From Deltaproteobacteria bacterium (lineage in GTDB: Bacteria > Desulfobacterota_E > Deferrimicrobia > Deferrimicrobiales > Deferrimicrobiaceae), in contig JAMDBZ010000049.1 of assembly GCA_023488945.1 (NCBI GenBank), positions 1 through 11,695 of the forward strand: a stretch of 11,695 nucleotides of DNA, in the 5' to 3' direction. The notes beneath the pieces were generated by a model. That model was not told the DNA's origin. It saw only the letters and a list, made by a program, of their open reading frames with translations, and ran no database searches. A program made the position numbers and the translations under genes. Positions 6,286-11,695 of this stretch are shown here, one piece after another (position 1 is the first letter of the stretch; every line of letters starts with the position of its first letter).

Positions 6286-6507
6286 TTACGCCGGGACCGT
6301 CCGCTTGCAGCGACCCACGTCGGGGATCGGCTCCCCCCTGGCGATCATCCGGTCGAGACGGCGGTCGAGCATCGCCCGGAGCTTGCGGACCGCTTCCTCC
6401 TTCGTTTCCCCGCGCGCCATGCACTTGGGCACGAGCGGGCAGACCGCGCGGTAGCCGCTTCCGCTCCCGGACGGCATCAATATGACCGTGTAGGTGTATT
6501 CCTTCAT
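6286..6507 (-). CDS. HicB-like (UPF0150) antitoxin-type protein, no partner seen
   Basis: This encodes 73 residues. The sequence fits the partial RNase-H fold of HicB/UPF0150 proteins: YTVILMPSGSGSGYRAVCP as the first strand pair, the conserved turn CMARGETKEEAV (29-40) and a helix (RKLRAMLDRRLDRMIARG), followed by a short tail. HicB proteins neutralise the RNase HicA. No HicA-like ORF is visible on either side, and the tail lacks a separate helix-turn-helix, so this looks like a solitary HicB. The ATG at 6507 is preferred because GGAGG lies 8 nt upstream; the ATG at 6522 would place that site inside the gene. An 8-bp hairpin (6530-6551) precedes it and a strong hairpin follows. Confidence 0.78.
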   Translation of the reverse strand: MKEYTYTVILMPSGSGSGYRAVCPLVPKCMARGETKEEAVRKLRAMLDRRLDRMIARGEPIPDVGRCKRTVPA

Positions 6508-6529
6508 CCCGTTGTCCTCCATCACAGCG

Positions 6530-6551
6530 CGACTTCCACGGCGGGAAGTCG
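6530..6551. repeat. Inverted repeat upstream of hicB-like gene
   Basis: CGACTTCC (6530-6537) and GGAAGTCG (6544-6551) are perfect reverse complements around a 6-nt loop, just upstream of the Shine-Dalgarno sequence of the HicB-like gene. It may be an operator for that gene or part of the end of the preceding transcript. No U-run is present. Confidence 0.4.
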
Positions 6552-6611
6552 TTCCGGTTGCCATTTTCATGGAACGTTGGACCGCTCGGAACGCGTCGAA
6601 CGAAGGGACGA

Positions 6612-6950
6612 TCAGGCTGTCGGGGGACGGAAGACCTCGGTGCGGTAGTCGGAGGAAAGGAGAACGTCGGAAGAACAGACGACCCCCGACGCGGCGAGCG
6701 CCGGGGAAACGAACGAGACGGCGGGCGTTCCGAACTCCATCGGGAGGATCGGGTTGGAATCGTCCTCCTCGCCGTCGGGCGGGTCCGCGACCGATCGGGG
6801 GACCTCGGCCGGCGCCAGGAAGGTCTCCCGGGGCGCACAGAACGCCCGAGCCGGATCCAGGGGGGAAACTCCTTCCGCCAATCCGTGAAGCGCGGACGCA
6901 AGCAAAACCAGGGCAAGCCCCATGCGGACGATCCCGGTTCGCGCCGTCAT
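6612..6950 (-). CDS. Small exported protein of unknown function
   Basis: This encodes 112 residues. Residues 1-26 are a signal peptide (MTARTGIVRMGLALVLLASA, then HGLAEG). The mature part is low in predicted order, with many proline, alanine and serine residues and an acidic stretch (PDGEEDDSNP), and has two cysteines (in AFCAPRE and GVVCSSD) that could form a disulfide. I do not recognise the family. The ATG at 6950 is chosen because it has GGAG upstream and lies ~22 nt after the start predicted from the sigma-70 promoter at 6979-7007; an in-frame ATG at 6980 would fall inside the -10 box. It appears to be a single-gene unit, perhaps reading into the HicB-like gene about 100 bp downstream. 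Confidence 0.66.
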   Translation of the reverse strand: MTARTGIVRMGLALVLLASALHGLAEGVSPLDPARAFCAPRETFLAPAEVPRSVADPPDGEEDDSNPILPMEFGTPAVSFVSPALAASGVVCSSDVLLSSDYRTEVFRPPTA

Positions 6951-6978
6951 TCCCGCTCCGCAACGATGATGTGCCCTC

Positions 6979-7007
6979 ATTTTAGCGGAACGGGTATCGC
7001 GATTCAA
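6979..7007 (-). promoter_or_regulatory. Sigma-70 promoter for the 6612-6950 gene
   Basis: On the minus strand, TTGAAT (7007-7002) and TAAAAT (6984-6979) are separated by exactly 17 bp. The -10 box differs from TATAAT at one base and the -35 shares TTGA with the consensus. The predicted start is near 6972, just upstream of the ATG at 6950. Confidence 0.66.
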
Positions 7008-7014
7008 TTCCGGC

Positions 7015-7041
7015 GGGCGGCGCGCCGAACGCACGCCGCCC
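7015..7041 (-). terminator. Hairpin after the transglutaminase-like gene
   Basis: The arms 7015-7022 (GGGCGGCG) and 7034-7041 pair perfectly over 8 bp with an 11-nt loop, 17 nt after the stop at 7059. It has no U-run. It separates this gene from the sigma-70 promoter of the next one. Confidence 0.5.
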
Positions 7042-7058
7042 CCGATTCTCCCCTCCGG

Positions 7059-8129
7059 TCAAAAGTCCTTGTGCCGGATCGTGTACCCGATGTTGAACCC
7101 GTACAGGTCCTCGTTCAGCGGTTTGCCGTCCGCCTCGGCGTACGGGTACATGAAGTAGTTCAACGGCCCCCCGGCCTGCGGCGGGTTGAGGACGATGTCC
7201 CGGCCGGTGCCGAAGGCGATCCGGTTTTCGTCGACCGCGCCGAAGTAATACTCCCGCAGCGGCTTCGCCTCCTCCAGTGTGAGCTTCCTCTCGAGGATCG
7301 CCTTCCGCACGTCCGCGGGATCGACGACGACCCACCCCATGCCCGGGAGGTAGAATTCCGCCCAGCAATGCTGGGCTTTGGTCATGTCGCCCTCCTTCCC
7401 CTCCGGAAGACGGATCCCGAAGACCTCCCGGGCGGGGATGCCGGCCGCACGGGCCAGGGCCACAAATACGGAACTGATATCGGCGCACTTGCCGCCCAGC
7501 GTGCCGAGGATCGCCTGGACGTCTCCCAGGCCGCACCCCTTCACGCCGGGGTCCCTGCGCATGTTGTCGACGATCCAGTCGTAGACGGCTTTCGCTTTTT
7601 CGAGCGTCGTCTTCCTCCCCGAGGTGATCTTCCGGGAATATTCCTTCACGGCCCCTTCCACCCCGCCGGGAACCGTCGGCGCAAGGAATTTCCCAAGCTC
7701 CTTCCCCGCGATCGGCGGTTCCTTGCCCGGCACGGGCTTCGTCACGACCTCCTTCCGGGCCGCCCGGAACGAATAGGTGAGCGTTCTCCCGTTCGCCGGG
7801 ACGTTCCATTCGGCGTACAGGATCGGGTTGCCGAACGCCCCCTCCCGGTAGACGCCCAGCGCCGAGTAATTCCCGGTGACGGCGACATCGGTGATTTGCT
7901 GGTTTTCGTCCGACATCGGATAGGGGATCCAGAGCCTGACACGATGAGCATTGACGGGCGCGGCGAGCTTGACGTCGACCGTGACGGCCACGCGCCGTTC
8001 CGCGGCCGGAGATGGTTTGACACTCAAAAGGAAAGCGAAGAAAAAGGAAACCGCAAAAAGCGCGGCAAGGGGAAATCGAGACGACGCCTCAGGGCGGGAG
8101 CGGCCTCCCGACCCGCGCAGTCCATGCAT
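7059..8129 (-). CDS. Exported transglutaminase-like (papain-fold) protein
   Basis: This encodes 356 residues. A basic N-terminus and hydrophobic stretch (~19-43, ending in PAA) form a signal peptide or membrane anchor, so the protein acts in the periplasm or at the surface. A beta-rich N-terminal domain (~46-130) precedes the transglutaminase-like core (~175-275). The catalytic triad is visible as C215 (GGKCADISSVF), H254 (AQHCWAEFY) and D270 (GWVVVDPAD). Such enzymes cleave or crosslink amide bonds; the substrate is not known here. The ATG at 8129 is chosen because GGAGGT lies 9 nt upstream and it leads directly into the signal peptide; the longer form from 8180 has no comparable ribosome site. 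The gene stands alone, with a hairpin and a possible leader ORF upstream. Confidence 0.87.
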   Translation of the reverse strand: MHGLRGSGGRSRPEASSRFPLAALFAVSFFFAFLLSVKPSPAAERRVAVTVDVKLAAPVNAHRVRLWIPYPMSDENQQITDVAVTGNYSALGVYREGAFGNPILYAEWNVPANGRTLTYSFRAARKEVVTKPVPGKEPPIAGKELGKFLAPTVPGGVEGAVKEYSRKITSGRKTTLEKAKAVYDWIVDNMRRDPGVKGCGLGDVQAILGTLGGKCADISSVFVALARAAGIPAREVFGIRLPEGKEGDMTKAQHCWAEFYLPGMGWVVVDPADVRKAILERKLTLEEAKPLREYYFGAVDENRIAFGTGRDIVLNPPQAGGPLNYFMYPYAEADGKPLNEDLYGFNIGYTIRHKDF

Positions 8130-8182
8130 AGGGAATGACCTCCATTCTGGATTTCGTGGAGAATCGCAAGCCGCATCCATGT

Positions 8183-8200
8183 CCCCGCCGACCGGCGGGG
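8183..8200. repeat. GC palindrome in transglutaminase leader
   Basis: CCCCGCCG (8183-8190) and CGGCGGGG (8193-8200) are perfect reverse complements separated by 2 nt. It lies 11 nt after the stop of the tiny ORF at 8212-8250 and ~54 nt before the transglutaminase ATG. It may be an attenuator-like structure or a dimer-binding operator. Confidence 0.4.
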
Positions 8201-8211
8201 CGCCCGCCGCC

Positions 8212-8250
8212 TCAGCGCAAGGCGCAGGACCGAACCATCGAATCCGCCAC
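8212..8250 (-). CDS. Possible 12-codon leader ORF
   Basis: A GTG at 8250 follows AAGGGGGTGATC, which matches 11 of 12 bases of the ideal 16S-complementary sequence AAGGAGGTGATC, spaced 8 nt from GTG. The ORF reads MADSMVRSCALR and stops at 8212. The very strong ribosome site is the only evidence that it is translated. It may be a leader peptide whose translation affects the hairpin at 8183-8200 and the gene beyond. It could also be a chance match or the remnant of a lost gene. No run of one amino acid suggests what it would sense. The rest of 8251-8390 shows only weak promoter-like sequence. Confidence 0.28.
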   Translation of the reverse strand: MADSMVRSCALR

Positions 8251-8390
8251 GGAGATCACCCCCTTTCGAGACACATCGGATGCTTGAGTTTACATCATGA
8301 TTCGCCGGGGTTCGAGACTTGTCGGAGGAGCCGAGGCCGGATACGGGAACCGGGCCGGGCCGCCGGGGATCAGGGCGCCCATCGTCCGGC

Positions 8391-9956
8391 TCAGATCATG
8401 GGGCCGGCATCCTCCGGCGCCGCTCCGCGCACCGGCCGGTCCCGGAACAGGACCGCCACCGGCCCGGTATCGTTGCGCCGGAACTCGAAGGACAGGCCGT
8501 ATCCGAACGCCAGGCGGGCCACCGTATCGAGGTGGTCGGCCGTGCGGAGCCTGATCGCCACCCGCTCGCCGGCCGCCAGCCGGTCGAGGAACCCGGGCGA
8601 CACGGAGAACTCCACGGGGCCGGCCTCGTGCGACAGGTCCACGAGGTTGCCGTCCGGCTCGGTCGCGAGACGCGCGTCGAGGCGGATCAGCCGGGCGTGC
8701 CCTCCGGCGGCATCGGCCCGGGCCTCCCGGATGATTCCGCCTCCCGCCACGAACCCCCCGACCGAGACGACGAACCGGCCCAGCCGCGGGTTTTCCTCGA
8801 AGGTATCCGCCGCGATCGGGCGGGAGGCGAGGAACGTCACGTTGGCGACCTCGAGGTTCTCCACCCTCTCGGCGTGACGCTCGATCACCTCCAGCGTGGA
8901 GGAGTTGAGCCTCTCCGTGACGGCGGAGAGCGTCACCTCGGTCTCGGACGTGGCCAGCTTCAGGACATATCGGCCGTTAAGGCGCAGCGGCTCGTTCCCG
9001 AGCCAGAACAGCGACGCACCGATCTCCCTCGCCCCGCGCGGCGGCTCGTCCTCCCGCCCCATGACTTCGCCCCGCTCCAGGAAGAGCTCCTCCTCGAAGG
9101 TGATCCCGACGCACTCCCCCGCCGCGGCCCCGGGGAGCAACCCCTTGCCCCACTTCTCCACCGAGCGCACCCGCGCCGCCTTCCCCGACGGGGCGAAGAC
9201 GACGCGGTCGCCCGGGCGAACCTCGCCCGACTCGACCCGCCCGGCGTAGATCCGCTTCCGTTCCTGGATGTACACGTCCTGGACGGGGAACCGGAGCGGC
9301 AGACCGGTCGGCTCGGGCGTCGGGGTGAAGGAATCGAGCGCCGAAAGGAGCGTCGGCCCCGCGTACCACCGCATCCGTTCCGAGGAACGCGCGATGTTGT
9401 CTCCTTCCCGGGCCGAGATGGGGATGACGTAGGACGGGACGATCCCCACCGAGGACAGGAACCGCCGGATCTCCTCCTCCGCCTCGTGGAACGCCTCGCG
9501 GCGGTACGACGCGAGATCCATCTTGTTGACCGCCACCGCCACCTGGCGCAGCCCCAGGAGCGACAGGATGTGGGCGTGGCGCCGCGTCTGCTCCCGGACC
9601 CCTTCCGTCCCGTCCACCAAAAGGATCGCGGCGTCGGCGGCGGCCGCCCCCGTAACCATGTTCTTCAGGAACTCCTTGTGCCCCGGCGCGTCGATGATGA
9701 CATAGGGGCGCCTCGCGGTCCGGAAGAAGCTCTGCGCCGTGTCGATCGTGATATTCTGCTCGCGCTCCTCCTCGAGGGCGTCCATGAGGTAGGCGAACTC
9801 GAACTCCCGTCCCTGCTCCCGGCAGGTCCGCTCGATCTCCCGGTACCGCTCCACGGGGAGCGACCCCGTGTCGTAGAAGAGCCGCCCGATCAGGGTCGAC
9901 TTGCCGTGGTCGACGTGCCCCGCGATGACGATGCGGAGCGTATCGGATACGCTCAT
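8391..9956 (-). CDS. cysN: Sulfate adenylyltransferase GTPase subunit (CysN)
   Basis: This encodes 521 residues. It is the GTPase that drives APS formation from ATP and sulfate together with CysD. The GTP-binding motifs are complete: G1 GHVDHGKS (13-20), G2 threonine in NITID, G3 DAPGH (89-93), G4 NKMD (144-147) and G5 SAR (181-183). EF-Tu-like beta-barrel domains 2 and 3 follow to ~412. The G1 box reads GHVDHGKS, as in EF-Tu-like proteins, where E. coli CysN has GSVDDGKS. After the usual end (GGGIIREA, ~405-412) there are about 110 more residues, against roughly 45 in E. coli CysN. They do not contain an APS-kinase P-loop, so this is not a CysNC fusion. The ATG at 9956 is 16 bp after cysD, with GGGAGGGG upstream. 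It is the last gene of the operon; no strong terminator follows. Confidence 0.93.
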   Translation of the reverse strand: MSVSDTLRIVIAGHVDHGKSTLIGRLFYDTGSLPVERYREIERTCREQGREFEFAYLMDALEEEREQNITIDTAQSFFRTARRPYVIIDAPGHKEFLKNMVTGAAAADAAILLVDGTEGVREQTRRHAHILSLLGLRQVAVAVNKMDLASYRREAFHEAEEEIRRFLSSVGIVPSYVIPISAREGDNIARSSERMRWYAGPTLLSALDSFTPTPEPTGLPLRFPVQDVYIQERKRIYAGRVESGEVRPGDRVVFAPSGKAARVRSVEKWGKGLLPGAAAGECVGITFEEELFLERGEVMGREDEPPRGAREIGASLFWLGNEPLRLNGRYVLKLATSETEVTLSAVTERLNSSTLEVIERHAERVENLEVANVTFLASRPIAADTFEENPRLGRFVVSVGGFVAGGGIIREARADAAGGHARLIRLDARLATEPDGNLVDLSHEAGPVEFSVSPGFLDRLAAGERVAIRLRTADHLDTVARLAFGYGLSFEFRRNDTGPVAVLFRDRPVRGAAPEDAGPMI

Positions 9957-9972
9957 CGGTCCCCTCCCGGCG

Positions 9973-10773
9973 TCACATGTAACCCAGCGAGCGCAGCTTC
10001 TGCATCGTGTAGGCCGCCTCGTGGTCCTGGGCCCGCCCCGCCCGCTCCGGCGTCTTCGTGACCTTCAGCTCCTCGACGATCTCGTCGATGGTCGCAGCGT
10101 TCGACTCCACGGGGAAGTTGCACGGCACGCAGCCGAGCGACCGGTACCGCTTCCCGTCCTTCGCAAAGTAGAGGGGGCAGATGGGGATCCCCTCCCTCCG
10201 GATGTACTGCCAGACGTCGAGCTCGGTCCACGACAGAAGCGGGTGGATCCGGACGTGCGTCTCGGCCCCGAAGGAGGTGTTGAACTGGTCCCACAGCTCC
10301 GGCGGCTGGTCCTTGTAGTTCCACTCGAAGTTCTTGTCCCGCGGCGAGAAGACCCGCTCCTTGGCACGCGACCCCTCCTCGTCCCGGCGGATCCCCAGGA
10401 AGATCCCCTTGAAGCCGTGCCGGTCCAGGAGCTGCTGGAGCGCCTGCGTCTTGAGGGCGTTGCAGCAGATGAACCGCCCCTTGTCGGGGTGCATCCCTGC
10501 GCACAGCGCCTCCTCGTTCTTCCCGACGAGAAGCTCCACGCCCCACTCGCGGGCCATCCGGTCCCGGTACTCGATCATCACGGGGTGCTTGAACGTCGTG
10601 TCGATGTGGACGAGGGGGAACGGCACACGGCCGAAAAACGCCTTGCGGGCGAGCCACAGAAGCGTCGTCGAATCCTTCCCGATCGACCACAGCATCGCCA
10701 GGTTGCGGAACTTCCGGAACGCCTCCCGGAAGATGTAGATGCTCTGGTTCTCCAGCGCGTCGAGATGATCCAT
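9973..10773 (-). CDS. cysD: Sulfate adenylyltransferase small subunit (CysD)
   Basis: This encodes 266 residues. It is the ATP-pyrophosphatase-fold catalytic subunit that makes adenosine 5'-phosphosulfate (APS) from ATP and sulfate in the cytoplasm. The P-loop SIGKDS (30-35) opens the fold, and the family stretches [38 protein letters not shown] and [17 protein letters not shown] are all present, as is [12 protein letters not shown] near the end. It lacks the extra N-terminal ~25 residues of the 302-residue E. coli protein, as many bacterial CysD do. The ATG at 10773 has AAGGA upstream. It lies 21 bp after cysH and 16 bp before cysN, in one operon. Confidence 0.96.
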   Translation of the reverse strand: MDHLDALENQSIYIFREAFRKFRNLAMLWSIGKDSTTLLWLARKAFFGRVPFPLVHIDTTFKHPVMIEYRDRMAREWGVELLVGKNEEALCAGMHPDKGRFICCNALKTQALQQLLDRHGFKGIFLGIRRDEEGSRAKERVFSPRDKNFEWNYKDQPPELWDQFNTSFGAETHVRIHPLLSWTELDVWQYIRREGIPICPLYFAKDGKRYRSLGCVPCNFPVESNAATIDEIVEELKVTKTPERAGRAQDHEAAYTMQKLRSLGYM

Positions 10774-10794
10774 CAGGTCACGTCCTTCCCTTTC

Positions 10795-11598
10795 TTACGC
10801 CTTCCGTTCCTTCCGCTTCGGGGCCTGCTCCTTCCCGCCGCCCGTCCGGAGCGGCCCGGAACGGCCATGCAGCCCGCACTCCTTGTGCTCGGGGCGCTCC
10901 CACCACCACCGCCCCGCGCGGGGATCCTCGCCGGGCCGGACCGCCCGGGTGCAGGGGGCGCACCCGATGGAAGGATATCCCATGTCATGAAGCCGGTTGT
11001 AGGGCAGGTCGCGCTCCCGGACGTACCCCCGCACCTGATCATCCGTCCAGTCGGCCAACGGGTTGATCTTGAGGATCCCGCCATGCGCGCCGTCGGTCTC
11101 GAACACGGAGAGACCGGCCCGCGTCACGCCGTGGGCCCGCCGCTGCCCGGTGATCCAGGCGCGCAACCCCGAGAGGGCGCGGGAAAGCGGCTCCACCTTC
11201 CGGATCCGGCAGCACTCGTGGCGGTTCTCGAGCGAATCGCGGAACGAGTAGAGACCCTTGGTCCTCTCGAGCTCCTCCACCGCGGCCCGGTCGGGGAAAT
11301 GCCACTCGATCCGGACGCCGAACTTCCGGCGGAGGCCTTCCGCGGCCTCGTACGTCTCCTCGTTCAAACGCCCGGTGTCCAGGGCGAAGACGCGGGCGTC
11401 CGGCCGGCTCCCGACCATCATCGCGATGAGAACGATGTCCTCCATGCTGAAGCTCGACGCCAGCGCCACGCCGGGGTGATATTCGGACAGGGCCCAAGCG
11501 AGCACCTTCTCGGGCGGTTCCCCGCCGAGCCGGCTCGTGAGGCGCGCGATCTCGTCGCGGGAGATCCTTCCTATATTAATGAACGTGGAATGGTCCAA
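10795..11598 (-). CDS. cysH: APS reductase, Fe-S type (CysH family)
   Basis: This encodes 267 residues. It reduces the sulfate adenylyltransferase product to sulfite and AMP, taking electrons from thioredoxin. The catalytic cysteine is C241 in KECGLH near the C-terminus. Two further cysteine pairs, C129-C130 (ECCRIRK) and C213/C216 (GCAPC), are the ligands of the [4Fe-4S] cluster that marks the APS-using form; PAPS-using enzymes such as E. coli CysH lack them. This agrees with the absence of an APS kinase (cysC) in the visible operon. The N-terminal nucleotide-binding part includes SSFSMEDIVLI and FALDTGRLNEET. The start is TTG at 11598 with GGAGG 5 nt upstream, a rare start that could lower its translation. 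A lysine-rich tail (~255-267) follows the catalytic motif. I use cysH as the family name. Confidence 0.95.
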   Translation of the reverse strand: MDHSTFINIGRISRDEIARLTSRLGGEPPEKVLAWALSEYHPGVALASSFSMEDIVLIAMMVGSRPDARVFALDTGRLNEETYEAAEGLRRKFGVRIEWHFPDRAAVEELERTKGLYSFRDSLENRHECCRIRKVEPLSRALSGLRAWITGQRRAHGVTRAGLSVFETDGAHGGILKINPLADWTDDQVRGYVRERDLPYNRLHDMGYPSIGCAPCTRAVRPGEDPRAGRWWWERPEHKECGLHGRSGPLRTGGGKEQAPKRKERKA

Positions 11599-11633
11599 CC
11601 ACCCCTCCCCGGATCACGGGCGCCGTTTCCCCC

Positions 11634-11695
11634 TCAGATCTCGTACTCGGGCGGCCTCTCGACGCCGAACCGGCTCCGCGCCCACGCTCGCTCGT
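11634..11695 (-). CDS. C-terminal end of an unidentified operon gene
   Basis: One frame on the minus strand gives 19 codons ending ERAWARSRFGVERPPEYEI and a TGA at 11636-11634. Third positions are almost all G or C, as in the neighbouring genes. It lies 35 bp upstream of the cysH start in the same direction, so it is probably part of the sulfate operon. The fragment is too short to identify; a sulfite reductase or another sulfur-assimilation protein is only a guess from position. Confidence 0.55.
   Translation of the reverse strand, partial: ERAWARSRFGVERPPEYEI

Noticed and set aside
6149..6454. Plus-strand ORF starting MRKPAALLLALSFGG, which resembles a signal peptide
   Set aside because: After the first ~20 residues it is the antisense of the hairpin and the HicB-like gene, and no domain or promoter supports it.
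8319..10061. 580-residue plus-strand ORF opposite cysN
   Set aside because: It is a shadow of cysN, which has all five GTPase motifs on the other strand.
1..11695. CRISPR arrays, tRNA or rRNA genes, insertion sequences
   Set aside because: No regular spaced repeats, cloverleaf-like sequences, rRNA segments or transposase motifs were seen.

Overview
This is a GC-rich window in which every well-supported gene lies on the minus strand, so transcription runs from high to low coordinates. The NtrC-type two-component pair, the sigma-54 promoter signatures, the exported proteins and the cysH-cysD-cysN order suggest a GC-rich Gram-negative bacterium. A deltaproteobacterium or Desulfuromonadota-like lineage is my best guess. 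That is inference from gene content and base composition; there is no rRNA or other phylogenetic marker here.

Layout in transcription order. (1) 11695-8391 is an assimilatory sulfate-reduction operon: the last 19 codons of an unidentified gene, a cysH-type APS reductase with an Fe-S cluster, cysD, and a cysN with an unusual C-terminal extension. (2) 8250-7059 holds a possible tiny leader ORF and a GC hairpin, then an exported transglutaminase-like protein and a terminator-like hairpin. (3) 7007-6286 holds a good sigma-70 promoter, a small exported protein of unknown function, and a HicB-like antitoxin with no visible HicA partner. (4) 6100-927 is a tightly packed five-gene run: a Phd/YefM-like antitoxin, a PIN-domain toxin, an NtrC-family response regulator, its histidine kinase, and an Nramp metal-ion transporter fused to a UspA-type ATP-binding domain. 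Junctions are 6 bp or less, or overlapping. A promoter with a duplicated TGTACAAATC-like operator precedes it. (5) 926-1 holds a small exported protein of 83 residues and the possible start of another gene at the window edge.

The most interesting observation is in part 5. Two separate -24/-12 (sigma-54) promoters, at 764-779 and 136-150, each have a related ~32-bp element upstream in the same orientation, at almost the same distance (87 and 88 bp from the -24 G). This looks like a duplicated enhancer-plus-promoter module. The only sigma-54 activator in the window is the response regulator at 3971-5347. The simplest model is that the kinase/regulator pair, made with the Nramp-Usp transporter, switches on the small exported protein and the gene running off the left edge. 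The layout resembles ZraSR/ZraP, where an NtrC-type system controls a small periplasmic protein in response to metal or envelope stress, but the small protein here is not a recognisable ZraP.
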